A DNA stretch of 64,000 nt from Paucibacter sp963740455 (GCA_963740455.1 CAVUEF010000020.1:62001-126000), one strand, 5' to 3'. Shown: positions 44,627-53,861, counted from the first letter of the stretch. Made by a program: numbers and translations. Notes: generated by a model not told the origin, from the sequence alone.

Positions 44627-44653
44627 TAAAGTAAATCGAAAAGCTGTCGATAT
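44627..44653 (+). promoter_or_regulatory. Sigma-28 promoter for flaG
   Basis: TAAAGTAA (44627-44634), 11 bases, GTCGATAT (44646-44653) matches the FliA consensus with two mismatches in each box and exact spacing. flaG starts 46 bp downstream, so it is transcribed on its own from here. Confidence 0.78.
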
Positions 44654-44698
44654 CCATCAGAACCTCCTGTCGGAAGGTGCCGTAACCGGGGTCGGGCC

Positions 44699-45085
44699 AT
44701 GGACATCAATATAGGCGCATTGACTGGTCGTGTCGGAGCTCCAAGCTCAACGGCAGGGCTGCTGCCATCGCGCACCAGTGCGCCGGTAGCCAGCTCACCT
44801 GCGCCAGCGGCGACCCCTCCTGCATCGACCAGCGCTTCAGTCCCGGCGCAGCAGCCCTCTCGGCAAGAACTTCAGAATGCCGTGGATCATGCCAATACGA
44901 GCCTGGTCAACCGGCCGTCCAATGAGCTGCGATTTACGCTCGAAGAGGGCGCCGGGATGTCGGTCATCAAGCTGATCGATATCAAGACCGGCGACGCCAT
45001 CATGCAATTCCCGTCGCAGGTCATGCTTGAAATCGCCAAGACCATCGACAGCGTGACGGGCGCCATCATCAAGCACAAGGCCTGA
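44699..45085 (+). CDS. flaG: FlaG family protein
   Basis: A 128-residue protein. Residues 1 to about 60 are Ala/Pro/Ser-rich; the C-terminal half has LRFTLEEGAGMSVIKLIDIK, TGDAIMQFPSQVMLEIAKTI, the FlaG core. FlaG affects filament length in several bacteria. It usually sits between the flagellin and fliD, but here it is displaced behind the pilin-like pair and has its own sigma-28 promoter. Confidence 0.93.
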   Translation: MDINIGALTGRVGAPSSTAGLLPSRTSAPVASSPAPAATPPASTSASVPAQQPSRQELQNAVDHANTSLVNRPSNELRFTLEEGAGMSVIKLIDIKTGDAIMQFPSQVMLEIAKTIDSVTGAIIKHKA

Positions 45086-45111
45086 GCCGGCCCGGCCCGG
45101 CCCGCGATGGT

Positions 45112-46347
45112 TCAGCGGGCAGTCTGCGCTGCACGCTGCAACATCGCGCGAAACGCCGCAAAGATCTTGCGCATCGCCGGCAGCTTGTAGGGAAACATCT
45201 CCTCGGGGTCCATCGAATGCACCACGGCACCCGGGTCCACCTCGAACACCAGCAAGTCGCCGTCAAGGGTCTGAGCGCAATCGATGACCAGGTACTCCAG
45301 GCCGAAACGCTCGTGCAGTGTTTGCAGCGCGGCAGCGTGGCGAGGCGCAAAGTCCGAGTCGAAATCGCGCATGAACTGCTCTTCCTCGGCGCGCTTGTCG
45401 GCGCTTTGCGTCATGCCTGCATTCAGGTAGTGAATCATCCAATGCCTTGAGACGCCCATATGCCCCGCATAGGGCACGCCGTCGATCAGCACCACGCGGT
45501 ACTTTCTGAACCATCCGTCGGCACCACGGTAGTCGATGAAGCGCGAAACAAAGAATTCGTCCGTGGCTTGCCCGCTCAGATAAGCCGCCAACGCGGCCGA
45601 GTCGTCGACCTTTTCCAGTCCGTGCCCCGCATGCGAATCGAGCGGCCGGATGATGAGCGGAAAGGCAAGGCCGGACCACAAATCGTGCGGTGGCTGCTCG
45701 CCGGCGAGCAGGGCCTGCAATTGCGCGCGGCTCGCCTGCGCCGTCTGCGCCACGCACAGGCCCGGCGTGTCCTTCAGCAACTCGTAAGTGCTGGGGCGCG
45801 ACGTGAGCATGATGCGCTCGGGTCTGATCACCACCGGTTTGCTCCACGAATTGATGCCGGCAGCCAGTTGTTCGAGTAATTCGTGGGTCTGCGCGGTCTC
45901 GCCGATGGCAACAAAGGCGACGTCGTGTTCGGGCAGTTGTTCGGGCAAGGGCTCACCGGGCAAGAGGTAGAGCAGGGTCAGGGCGATGTCGGAGTCTTCC
46001 AGCAGGAAGGGCAAGGGCGCGTTCACCATCAGGTCGCCCGGCGCCATCAGCGCCAGCAGACGCAGCGTTGGCGGGCGGCTCGCCGGCATTTCGATCACCC
46101 GCTTGATCTGCAATGCGAGCTCGAACGCAGCCAGCCCCACGTCCCTGATCCCCTGCAACTGCAGAATCGTGGACAGATCGAACAGTGCCTCGGCATCGCT
46201 TTCATCGCGGGCCGCGCGTTCCATCAATGCCTGGGCCAGCGGCATCAGGTCTTCACCGCGAAAGGCCGCGCGCATCAGGTGCGCGAGCCCGAGCAGTCGA
46301 TGGCCTGAATGCCCGGACGCCGCGTCGCCCGTCTGGACCGTGTTCAT
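45112..46347 (-). CDS. TPR-like/ATP-grasp domain protein of unknown substrate
   Basis: The product is 411 residues from ATG 46347. Residues 30-100 look like a helical repeat (ERAARDESDAEALFDLSTIL). From about 110 the fold resembles ATP-grasp: a pre-ATP domain, FPLIIRPLDSHAGHGLEKVD as the nucleotide-binding lysine/arginine-glycine loop, FFVSRFIDYRGADGWFRKYR, and LVIDCAQTLDGDLLVFEVDP with acidic metal ligands. Such enzymes usually join an acyl phosphate to an amine. Its ATG overlaps the stop of the decarboxylase gene (ATGA), so they work together. Not known as a flagellar protein. Confidence 0.76.
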   Translation of the reverse strand: MNTVQTGDAASGHSGHRLLGLAHLMRAAFRGEDLMPLAQALMERAARDESDAEALFDLSTILQLQGIRDVGLAAFELALQIKRVIEMPASRPPTLRLLALMAPGDLMVNAPLPFLLEDSDIALTLLYLLPGEPLPEQLPEHDVAFVAIGETAQTHELLEQLAAGINSWSKPVVIRPERIMLTSRPSTYELLKDTPGLCVAQTAQASRAQLQALLAGEQPPHDLWSGLAFPLIIRPLDSHAGHGLEKVDDSAALAAYLSGQATDEFFVSRFIDYRGADGWFRKYRVVLIDGVPYAGHMGVSRHWMIHYLNAGMTQSADKRAEEEQFMRDFDSDFAPRHAAALQTLHERFGLEYLVIDCAQTLDGDLLVFEVDPGAVVHSMDPEEMFPYKLPAMRKIFAAFRAMLQRAAQTAR

Positions 46348-47801
46348 TGCGCCGCCCCGCAAACCAGGGCACGCGCCCGGCCAAAAACCAGGACCGCGTC
46401 GAGCAGCGCATCGATGTCGCCCGCCACAGTGCGGTGATTCACGATGGCAGCGCGAATTGCCGTGTGCTCGCGCACGCGGGTCGCCGAAGGCACGGCAATG
46501 CCTGATTCGTGCAAGTCGGCGACGATCTCGGCATTCACCGCGTCGGCCGCGTGACAGCGGAAACGAAAGCACACGATATTGAGCGCAACGGGCGCCATCA
46601 GCTCAAGTTCGGGACAGGCCTCGATGCGACCCTTCATGTAGCGCGCCAGTTCGCATGACCGCGACATGGCAGCACCCAGTTTTTCAGTGCCGTGGCTGAC
46701 GATGGTGAACCAGGTCTTGAGCGCCCGAAAGCCGCGCGACAAGTCGGGACCCAGATCGCAGGGCCAGGGCGAGCCGGCCGCCAATCCGCGCGCGTGACGC
46801 GTCAAATACGCCGCCGGCGAGGCAAAGGTGTCAAGCTGATCGGCGCCGTCCCGCACCAGAAAGAAGCCTGCGTCATACGGCACCTGCCCCCATTTATGAA
46901 AGTCCAGCGCGATCGAATCGGCCCGCTCGATACCTTGCAGTCGGGGCCTGATGTCTGGCGCCATCATGCCCAGACCACCGAGCGCACCGTCGACGTGAAA
47001 CCAGAGCTGCTCGCGCTGCGCCACCGCGGCGATGGCGCTCAGGTCATCCACCGCACCGGTGTTCACCGTGCCCGCAGTGCCGACGACCAGGAAAGGCTTG
47101 AATCCGGACGCCCGGTCGGCCGCGATCATGCGCGACAAGGACTGCACATCCATCTGGTCGGCATCGTCCACCGCAACCAGCCGCAGCGCACGGGTCCCCA
47201 AGCCGCTCATGTCCATCGCCTTGCTGATGCACGAGTGCGCGCTCGACGCCGCATACGCGGTGAGCGTGTCCGACTGGCTGCGCAAGCCCTCCTCGCGCAC
47301 GCCGCGCCCCAGCGCCTTGGTGCGCGCCACCAGCACGCCGACCAGATTGGCCATCGACGAGCCCGTCACGAACAAGCCGCTTGCGCTGTCCGGAAAACCG
47401 AACAGCTCGCGCATCCATTGCACGATCTGACGTTCGACCTCGAGCGGCATCTGGTCGCGTCCGCCCAGGTTGGCGTTCAGTCCCGCCGCCAGCATTTCGG
47501 CCAACATGCCTTCAGCCGTTCCACCCCCATGCACCCAGCCCATGAAGCGCGGATGCGTGTTGCCCACCGCGTAGGGCAGGACCTGGGTCATGAACTTTTG
47601 ATGGGCCTGTTCCAGGCTGCCGGGTGCGCGGGGCAGCGATGCGCTGAACGAGCCCCGCACCGAGGCCGGTATCGGCTGCCATACCGGTCGCTCGCGGATG
47701 CGCTCGATGTAGTCGAACATGTCGTCGAGCATGCGATGCCCCTGCACGCGCAGCGCCGACCAATCGGCAGGATCAAGGCAAGCGTCGGGGCGGTCAGACA
47801 T
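46344..47801 (-). CDS. PLP-dependent decarboxylase, aromatic-L-amino-acid/group II family
   Basis: A 485-residue protein from ATG 47801. It has GSSMANLVGVLVARTKALG, the stacking His in YAASSAHSCISKAM, LWFHVDGALGGLG with the PLP-pairing Asp, and the PLP-binding Lys in ALDFHKWGQVPYDAGFFLVR. SRGFRALKTWFTI matches the AADC family C-terminal region. It should convert an amino acid to an amine; the substrate cannot be predicted. It is behind fliE (88 bp) on the same strand and overlaps the ATP-grasp gene by 4 bp. Confidence 0.87.
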   Translation of the reverse strand: MSDRPDACLDPADWSALRVQGHRMLDDMFDYIERIRERPVWQPIPASVRGSFSASLPRAPGSLEQAHQKFMTQVLPYAVGNTHPRFMGWVHGGGTAEGMLAEMLAAGLNANLGGRDQMPLEVERQIVQWMRELFGFPDSASGLFVTGSSMANLVGVLVARTKALGRGVREEGLRSQSDTLTAYAASSAHSCISKAMDMSGLGTRALRLVAVDDADQMDVQSLSRMIAADRASGFKPFLVVGTAGTVNTGAVDDLSAIAAVAQREQLWFHVDGALGGLGMMAPDIRPRLQGIERADSIALDFHKWGQVPYDAGFFLVRDGADQLDTFASPAAYLTRHARGLAAGSPWPCDLGPDLSRGFRALKTWFTIVSHGTEKLGAAMSRSCELARYMKGRIEACPELELMAPVALNIVCFRFRCHAADAVNAEIVADLHESGIAVPSATRVREHTAIRAAIVNHRTVAGDIDALLDAVLVFGRARALVCGAAQ

Positions 47802-47871
47802 GCGGCTGCGGTCTTTCTGTGATGGGTGTGGGTGGCCTGGCCGTGCGTGCGACGACAAGTGCCGGGTGGCT

Positions 47872-47885
47872 GCGCCCCGGGGCGC
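47872..47885. repeat. Perfect 14-bp palindrome between fliE and the decarboxylase gene
   Basis: GCGCCCCGGGGCGC lies about 5 bp beyond the fliE stop codon and 71 bp ahead of the decarboxylase ATG. It could be a weak attenuator or processing hairpin; there is no T run. Confidence 0.4.
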
Positions 47886-47889
47886 CGGC

Positions 47890-48213
47890 CTAGATCTGCA
47901 TGTTCATGATGTCCGAATAGGCCTGCACCAGGCGATTGCGCACCTGCAAGGTAGTCTGAAATCCGATCTGGGCTTTCTGCATCGCCACCATGGTTTCTTC
48001 GAGACTCACGGTGGGGTTGTCGAGTTGCACCTCTTGCTGCAGACGTCCCGCTTCGTTTTGCGATTGACTGACCGCGCGCAACGATTGGCTCAGCATCTGG
48101 CTGAAATCGGCCGCTTGGGCTGCGCCCTTGCTGGCCAAGGGATGACCGGCGGGTGTCAACCCCGCGCGAGCCACGGCGGCGGCAAAGTCAAAGGGCTTGA
48201 GTTTGAGATCCAT
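47890..48213 (-). CDS. fliE: FliE, MS-ring/rod junction protein
   Basis: The product is 107 residues from ATG 48213 (MDLKLKPFDFAAAVARAGLT). The conserved C-terminus is PTVSLEETMVAMQKAQIGFQ then VRNRLVQAYSDIMNMQI, the FliE hallmark. FliE links the MS ring to the rod and is needed for early export. It is divergent from fliF, as in enterics. The two downstream genes on the same strand are not flagellar. Confidence 0.95.
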   Translation of the reverse strand: MDLKLKPFDFAAAVARAGLTPAGHPLASKGAAQAADFSQMLSQSLRAVSQSQNEAGRLQQEVQLDNPTVSLEETMVAMQKAQIGFQTTLQVRNRLVQAYSDIMNMQI

Positions 48214-48323
48214 GGCGCACTCACTGGGAGCATGGCCCCGGTAGGAGCATGGACACAATGGTAGGCAGCCGGGTCGGCATCAAATGCCGGAACTGAACTT
48301 GTAAATGCAGGCTGTTCCCGGCT

Positions 48324-48345
48324 TTCGTTTCGCTTTAGAAACGAA
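48324..48345. promoter_or_regulatory. 8-bp inverted repeat in the fliE/fliF divergent promoter region
   Basis: TTCGTTTC (48324-48331), six bases, GAAACGAA (48338-48345) lies between fliE and fliF, which are 210 bp apart and divergent. It may be an operator for a dimeric regulator acting on both; the protein is unknown. Confidence 0.45.
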
Positions 48346-48423
48346 TAATCGCTTCATCCGAAACCCTCGGTCAGGGTCTTGCCGGCCCGTCTTCAAGTCA
48401 TTCACGAGCACCCGATCATCCCC

Positions 48424-50091
48424 ATGGACAACGCCCTGCTCTCCCCGCTGGACATGAACGCCGCTCCTGCCAATGGTTTCGGCGCGCGTCTGGCCGCGCT
48501 GCCGGCCCGCAGCAAGATGATGATGGCGTTGGGCCTGGCCGCCCTGGTGGCGGTGCTGGCGGCGATGAGCATGTGGAGCACTCAGGGCGACTACCGACCT
48601 GTCTTCACCGGGCTGTCCGACAAGGACGGCGGCGCCATCATCACCCAGTTGTCGGCCATGAACGTGCCCTACAAGAACGAGCCTGGCGGCACGATTCTGG
48701 TGCCGGCCTCGCAGGTCTACGACGTGCGCATGAAGCTCGCCTCGGCCGGCCTGCCCAAGGGCAGCGTGATCGGCTTCGAGTTGATGGACAAGCAGTCCAT
48801 CGGCCAGACCCAGTTCAATGAGCGACTCAACTTCCAGCGCGGTCTCGAAGGTGAACTGACCCGCACCATCACCGCCCTGGCCGACGTTGCCGACGCGCGC
48901 GTGCACTTGGCCATGCCGCAACAAAACGGGTTTTTCCGCGAGCAGCAAAAGCCCTCCGCGTCGGTCATGCTGACGCTGCGTGGCGGCCACACGCTGGATC
49001 GCGCGCAGGTGGCCGGCATCGTGCATCTGGTCTCGGCCAGCGTGCCCGAGCTTTCGCCCAAGGCCGTCAGCGTGCTCGACCAATCGGGCACGCTGCTGTC
49101 CTCGGCCAGCGATACCGGTTCGGGCCTGGACAGTCAACAACTGCAATACAAGCAGCAGATCGAGGCCAATTTCACCAAGCGCATCTATGAACTGCTGGAA
49201 CCCGTGGTCGGCCGCGACAACCTGCGCGCCACCGTCACCGCCGATGTCGATTTTTCGCAGACCGAGGCCACCAGCGAAGAGTTCAAGCCCAACCAAGGCG
49301 CCAACGCGAGCGCCAGCGTGCGCAGCCTGCAAAGCACCGAGTCCAGCAACGGCAGCGGCGCCGCCCCGCCAGCGGGCGTGCCGGGTGCGGCGACCAACCA
49401 GCCGCCCACGCCCGCCACCGCACCCATCACCGGCGCAGCCGCGCCCTTGCAGGCCGCGCAAGGGGCCGGTACCGCCATCAGCTCGCGCAAGGACAACACC
49501 ACCAACTTCGAACTCGACAAGACCGTGCGTGTCACGCGCAACGCCACCGGTGTGGTGAAACGACTCAACGCCGCGGTCGTGCTGAACAACCGGGTCATCA
49601 CCGACGCCAAGGGCAAGACCTCGACGCAGCCGCTCGCGCCTGAAGAGATCGACAAACTCACGGCCCTGGTCAAGGAGACCATGGGCTTCAACGAGGCGCG
49701 TGGCGATTCGGTCAAGCTGATCAATACGCCGTTCAAGATCGAGACTGTCGATGTACCCGTTGTGCCGTTCCTTCAGCAACCCTGGCTGATCGACATGCTG
49801 CGCGCAGGTGCCGTGCCGGCCAGCCTGGTACTGGTGGCCTTGATCGCGGTATTCGGCATGGTGCGTCCGGCCCTGCGGGCTGCCATGCAGACGCCGCCAG
49901 CGCACGAAAAAGGTGGCAAGCTCGACGCCATGGTCGACGAGGACAACCTCCTGCCCAGCCCCGGCGACCGGCCGGCCCTGCAGGCACCCGAAACCGACCC
50001 CCGGCTGACCGTCATGCGTGCCATGGCCAAGGAAAACCCCGCTGCCGTGGCAAATGTCGTGAGCGGCTGGGTCAGCGGCGAGTCCAAGTGA
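48424..50091 (+). CDS. fliF: FliF, MS-ring protein
   Basis: A 555-residue protein from ATG 48424 (an earlier ATG at 48379 is possible). Membrane helices lie at about residues 32-50 and 459-482. Between them are ring-building motifs, including YRPVFTGLSDKDGGAIITQL, ARVHLAMPQQNGFFREQQKP and ELLEPVVGRDNLRATVTADV. A long Pro/Ala/Gly-rich linker at about 310-365 is variable. The C-terminal tail binds FliG. It is the first gene of fliFGHIJKLMNOPQR. Confidence 0.96.
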   Translation: MDNALLSPLDMNAAPANGFGARLAALPARSKMMMALGLAALVAVLAAMSMWSTQGDYRPVFTGLSDKDGGAIITQLSAMNVPYKNEPGGTILVPASQVYDVRMKLASAGLPKGSVIGFELMDKQSIGQTQFNERLNFQRGLEGELTRTITALADVADARVHLAMPQQNGFFREQQKPSASVMLTLRGGHTLDRAQVAGIVHLVSASVPELSPKAVSVLDQSGTLLSSASDTGSGLDSQQLQYKQQIEANFTKRIYELLEPVVGRDNLRATVTADVDFSQTEATSEEFKPNQGANASASVRSLQSTESSNGSGAAPPAGVPGAATNQPPTPATAPITGAAAPLQAAQGAGTAISSRKDNTTNFELDKTVRVTRNATGVVKRLNAAVVLNNRVITDAKGKTSTQPLAPEEIDKLTALVKETMGFNEARGDSVKLINTPFKIETVDVPVVPFLQQPWLIDMLRAGAVPASLVLVALIAVFGMVRPALRAAMQTPPAHEKGGKLDAMVDEDNLLPSPGDRPALQAPETDPRLTVMRAMAKENPAAVANVVSGWVSGESK

Positions 50092-50118
50092 CAAAATGGC
50101 CGCGCAACGGACTACCCT

Positions 50119-51120
50119 ATGAGCATGGAAGACGACGGCGTAGAAAGCGCAGCTATCCTGCTGATGTCACTCGGCGAGGAAGATGCTTCCGAGGTGTTCA
50201 AGCACCTGGCCCCCAAGGAAGTGCAACGCCTGGGTGAAACCATGGCCAAGCTCAGTGTCATCACACGCGACCGCATGAGCGCCGTGCTCGACAAGTTCGT
50301 GGCGGTTGCGGGCGAGCACCATTTGCTGGTGCCGGACTCGGACGAATACGTGAAGGCCGTGCTGCGCCGCGCGCTCGGCGAAGAAAAGGCCGGTCTGCTG
50401 ATCGAACGCATCATGCAAGGCAGCGATGTCAGTGGCATCGAAAGTCTGAAGTGGATGGACAGCGCCTCGGTGGCCGAGCTGGTGCGCAACGAACACCCGC
50501 AAATCCTGGCAGCCATCCTGGTGCACCTGGACTTCGACCAGGCCAGCGAAGTACTCAAGCAGTTCACCGAGCGTCAACGCAACGAGGTGCTGATACGCAT
50601 TGCCACGCTGGACGGCATCCAGCCTTCGGCATTGAAGGATTTGAACGAGGTCATGAGCCAGTTGCTGTCGGGCGGTGACCGCCTGAAGAAGTCCTCGCTG
50701 GGAGGCGCCAAGACAGCGGCCGAAATCATCAACTTGCTGGGCTCCAGCATCGAGACGTCGGTGCTCGACTATGTGCGCGAGGCCGACAGCGATCTGGCGC
50801 AGAGAATCATGGACAATATGTTCACCTTCGACGACCTCGAAAAGATCGACGACAAGGGCTTCCAATCGCTGCTGCGCGAAGTGCAGTCAGAGTCGCTCAT
50901 CATTGCCCTCAAGGGCGCCACGCCAGAATTGCGCGAGAAGGTATTCAAGAACATGTCGACACGCGCCGCCGAGACGCTGCGCGAAGATCTCGAATCGCGT
51001 GGCCCGGTGCGGGTTTCCGAAGTCGAGGCCGAGCAGAAAGAGATGCTCAAGACCGTGCGTCGTCTGGTGGACGAGGGTCAGATCGTGCTGTCCAGCGGCG
51101 GCGAAGACGACTATCTTTGA
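50119..51120 (+). CDS. fliG: FliG, motor switch protein
   Basis: A 333-residue protein with SAAILLMSLGEEDASEVFKH at the FliF-binding N-terminus, VAELVRNEHPQILAAILVHL holding the EHPQ motif (middle domain), and the C-terminal MFTFDDLEKIDDKGFQSLLR with the torque helix charged residues. It couples the stator to rotor rotation. It follows fliF by 27 bp. Confidence 0.97.
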   Translation: MSMEDDGVESAAILLMSLGEEDASEVFKHLAPKEVQRLGETMAKLSVITRDRMSAVLDKFVAVAGEHHLLVPDSDEYVKAVLRRALGEEKAGLLIERIMQGSDVSGIESLKWMDSASVAELVRNEHPQILAAILVHLDFDQASEVLKQFTERQRNEVLIRIATLDGIQPSALKDLNEVMSQLLSGGDRLKKSSLGGAKTAAEIINLLGSSIETSVLDYVREADSDLAQRIMDNMFTFDDLEKIDDKGFQSLLREVQSESLIIALKGATPELREKVFKNMSTRAAETLREDLESRGPVRVSEVEAEQKEMLKTVRRLVDEGQIVLSSGGEDDYL

Positions 51121-51149
51121 TGGTCTGAACGGCATCGAGATCAAGCTTC

Positions 51150-51911
51150 ATGAGCGCCTACCGACCCCCACGCCAGGTTCCTCCGCCACTCGATGCGGAC
51201 GGACAGCCGCGCAGCCCGAGCAACTACGGCCGTTTCATTCCGCGCGAGGAGCTGCAAAACGTATCGGCCTGGAAGCCGGGGTCGTTTCAGGACAGACGCG
51301 CCTCCAAGCCGCAGCCCGAGACCAAGCCCGAGCCGCCCAAACCTGATCTCCCCGAACAGTTGCACCAGGCGCGCCAGTCGGGCTACCAGGACGGCTACCG
51401 CGACGGCATGGCGGCGCTGGATGCCTTCAAGAAGACCTTTGCGCAGCAGATGAACAGCCAGATCGGCACCTTGCTGCGCAGCTTCAATGTCGAATTGCAA
51501 GGGCTGGAGCAGGCCATGGCCAGCGCGCTGGCGCAGACCGCGGTCGAACTGGCACGCCAGGTGGTGCGCAGCGAGATCACGCAGCGCCCCGAACATGTGG
51601 TGCAAGTCGCCCGCGAGGCGGTCGAGGCGCTGCTGCTGAGCGCCCGCCACACGCGGGTGCGCGTGCACCCGGCCGACATGCCCTTGGTGAACGAAGGCGC
51701 GGGTGCGGAGTTGCATGCGCGCGGCGCGCAGCTGATGGGAGATGCCAGCATCGAGCGGGGTGGCTGTCTGATCGAATCGGACATCAGCGTGATCGACGCG
51801 CGCATCGCCAGCCGCTGGTCGCGCGCGGCCGCCGCACTCGGGGACACCTCGGCCTGGTCCGCCGCGGACGCACCAGCTGCCGATGCCGCCTCGACGGAAG
51901 GCCCGACATGA
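51150..51911 (+). CDS. fliH: FliH, flagellar export ATPase regulator
   Basis: A 253-residue protein with a Pro-rich N-terminus, RQSGYQDGYRDGMAALDAFK (the GxxxG-like repeat region), and a C-terminal FliH/YscL domain LAQTAVELARQVVRSEITQR. It forms a dimer with FliI and docks it to the export gate. Its stop overlaps the fliI start by 4 bp. Confidence 0.94.
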   Translation: MSAYRPPRQVPPPLDADGQPRSPSNYGRFIPREELQNVSAWKPGSFQDRRASKPQPETKPEPPKPDLPEQLHQARQSGYQDGYRDGMAALDAFKKTFAQQMNSQIGTLLRSFNVELQGLEQAMASALAQTAVELARQVVRSEITQRPEHVVQVAREAVEALLLSARHTRVRVHPADMPLVNEGAGAELHARGAQLMGDASIERGGCLIESDISVIDARIASRWSRAAAALGDTSAWSAADAPAADAASTEGPT

Positions 51912-53338
51912 GTGCCCGCACCGAAAAATGGCAGACCTATCTGGATGATCTGGTGGCGTTTGCCAAGGCGCCGGTGGCACTCGAATCACAGGGCACCTTG
52001 GTGCGTGTGGCCGGCCTGGTGCTCGAAGCCGCCGGGGTGCGCGTGCCGGTGGGATCGGTGTGCGAGATCCACGCGCCGAACGCCCGTCCGGGCGAGCGCC
52101 CGGTGCACGCCGAGGTGGTCGGTTTTTCGGGCGACCGCGCCTATCTGATGCCCACCGACGAGGTGCAGGGGCTGGCCAGCGGCGCACGCGTGCAGCCGCG
52201 CGCCCTGCCGGCGACCGGCCCCCTGTTCGGCCAGGCCAACTACCCGTGGCGGCGCAACGAAGACCGGGGCCTGCATCTGCCGATGGGCGACGGCCTGCTG
52301 GGCCGCGTGGTGGATTCGCACGGCGTGCCGATGGACCGCAATGGTCCGCTGCAGGCGGTGAGCAGCGAACCGATGGTGCGCCGTCCCATCAATGCCATGG
52401 ACCGCGATCCGGTGCGCACGCCGCTGGACACCGGCATACGCTCGATCAACGCCATGCTGACGGTGGGCCGGGGCCAGCGGCTGGGCCTGTTTGCCGGCAC
52501 TGGCGTGGGCAAATCGGTGTTGCTCGGCATGATGGCCCGCTACACCCAGGCCGACGTGATCGTGGTCGGACTGATCGGCGAGCGTGGCCGCGAAGTCAAG
52601 GAATTCATCGAGGACATCCTCGGCGAAGAAGGCATGCGTCGCTCGGTCGTGGTGGCGGCGCCCGCCGACGCGCCGCCGCTGGTGCGCATGCAAGGTGCCA
52701 TTTACGCCACCGCGATTGCCGAACATTTTCGCGATCACGGCAAGCATGTGCTGTTGCTGATGGATTCGCTCACGCGCTACGCGATGGCACAGCGCGAAAT
52801 CGCCTTGGCCATCGGTGAGCCGCCCGCCACGAAAGGCTATCCGCCTTCTTGTTTTGCCAAGCTGCCGCAGTTGGTGGAGCGCAGCGGCAACGGGCTCAAC
52901 GGCGTGGGGTCGATCACCGCCTTCTATACCGTGCTGTCCGAGGGCGACGACCAGCAAGATCCGATCGCCGATGCGGCCCGCGGCATTCTTGATGGCCACA
53001 TCGTGCTCTCGCGCGATCTGGCCGAGAGCGGTCATTACCCGGCCATCGATGTCGAGCGTTCGGTGTCACGGGTGATGACGAATGTGGCTTCGAAATCCCA
53101 CCTGGAAGCGGCGCGCCGTTTTCGCCAGTTGCTGGCCAAGTACAACAAGGCGCGCGACCTGATACAGCTGGGCGCCTATGCGCCGGGCCACGACGCCGAG
53201 CTCGATCTGGCGGTGCGCCTGCACGGCCAGATGACCCAGCTGCTGCAACAAGACATGCATACGCCCGCGCCGCTGACCCACAGCGTGCGGCAATTGACCT
53301 CCTTGGTGGGTGACCCAGAGCACGCCACGACCGATTGA
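51908..53338 (+). CDS. fliI: FliI, flagellum-specific export ATPase
   Basis: A 476-residue F1-type ATPase. Walker A is GLFAGTGVGKSVLLG near residues 196-203; Walker B is HVLLLMDSLTRYA; EGDDQQDPIADAARGILDGH and RARRFRQLLAKYNKARDLI-like segments follow. FliI unfolds and feeds substrates to the FlhAB gate. It overlaps fliH and precedes fliJ by 23 bp. Confidence 0.97.
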   Translation: MSARTEKWQTYLDDLVAFAKAPVALESQGTLVRVAGLVLEAAGVRVPVGSVCEIHAPNARPGERPVHAEVVGFSGDRAYLMPTDEVQGLASGARVQPRALPATGPLFGQANYPWRRNEDRGLHLPMGDGLLGRVVDSHGVPMDRNGPLQAVSSEPMVRRPINAMDRDPVRTPLDTGIRSINAMLTVGRGQRLGLFAGTGVGKSVLLGMMARYTQADVIVVGLIGERGREVKEFIEDILGEEGMRRSVVVAAPADAPPLVRMQGAIYATAIAEHFRDHGKHVLLLMDSLTRYAMAQREIALAIGEPPATKGYPPSCFAKLPQLVERSGNGLNGVGSITAFYTVLSEGDDQQDPIADAARGILDGHIVLSRDLAESGHYPAIDVERSVSRVMTNVASKSHLEAARRFRQLLAKYNKARDLIQLGAYAPGHDAELDLAVRLHGQMTQLLQQDMHTPAPLTHSVRQLTSLVGDPEHATTD

Positions 53339-53361
53339 ATTCATAGAGCCGGAACGCATCA

Positions 53362-53841
53362 GTGGATACCAACAGCCTGCAAACCCTGAACCTGCTGCTT
53401 GAGCACGCACAGACCGAGCGCGACGCTGCCGTGCGCGACTTGCAAGACGCCACCGCGCTGGCCGAACAGGCCAAGACGCAGGCCACGCAGCTCGAGCTCT
53501 ACCGAGGCGACTACCGGCAACGCTGGAACAACCAGTTTGCGCGCCAAGGCACGATGGACATCGTGATGTGCTACCAAAGCTTTGGTGCACGGCTGGACCA
53601 GGCCATTTCGCACCAAAGCCAGGTCACGCAGCAGGCGGACAGCCGCGTGGCAGTCGCCCGCGAAATGCTGATGCAGCGTGAACTGCGCGTGCTTTCAGTG
53701 CGCAAGCTGATCGAGCGCAGGCGCCAGGAAATGCAGCGCGGCTTGAACAAGCAAGACCAGAAATCTACCGACGAGCAGGCCTCCCGAGCCGGCTGGGGTG
53801 TCAGTCACCCGCTCACGCGCGCCATCGCGCATCCCTCCTGA
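53362..53841 (+). CDS. fliJ: FliJ, flagellar export coupling protein
   Basis: A 159-residue, almost wholly helical coiled-coil protein starting at GTG 53362 (MDTNSLQTLNLLLEHAQTER). EHAQTERDAAVRDLQDATAL and RKLIERRRQEMQRGLNKQDQ fit FliJ, which links FliI and FlhA and escorts chaperones. The family is weakly conserved, so the fliI-fliJ-fliK order carries much of the call. Confidence 0.9.
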   Translation: MDTNSLQTLNLLLEHAQTERDAAVRDLQDATALAEQAKTQATQLELYRGDYRQRWNNQFARQGTMDIVMCYQSFGARLDQAISHQSQVTQQADSRVAVAREMLMQRELRVLSVRKLIERRRQEMQRGLNKQDQKSTDEQASRAGWGVSHPLTRAIAHPS

Positions 53842-53861
53842 CACCGAGCGAGGATCGCATC

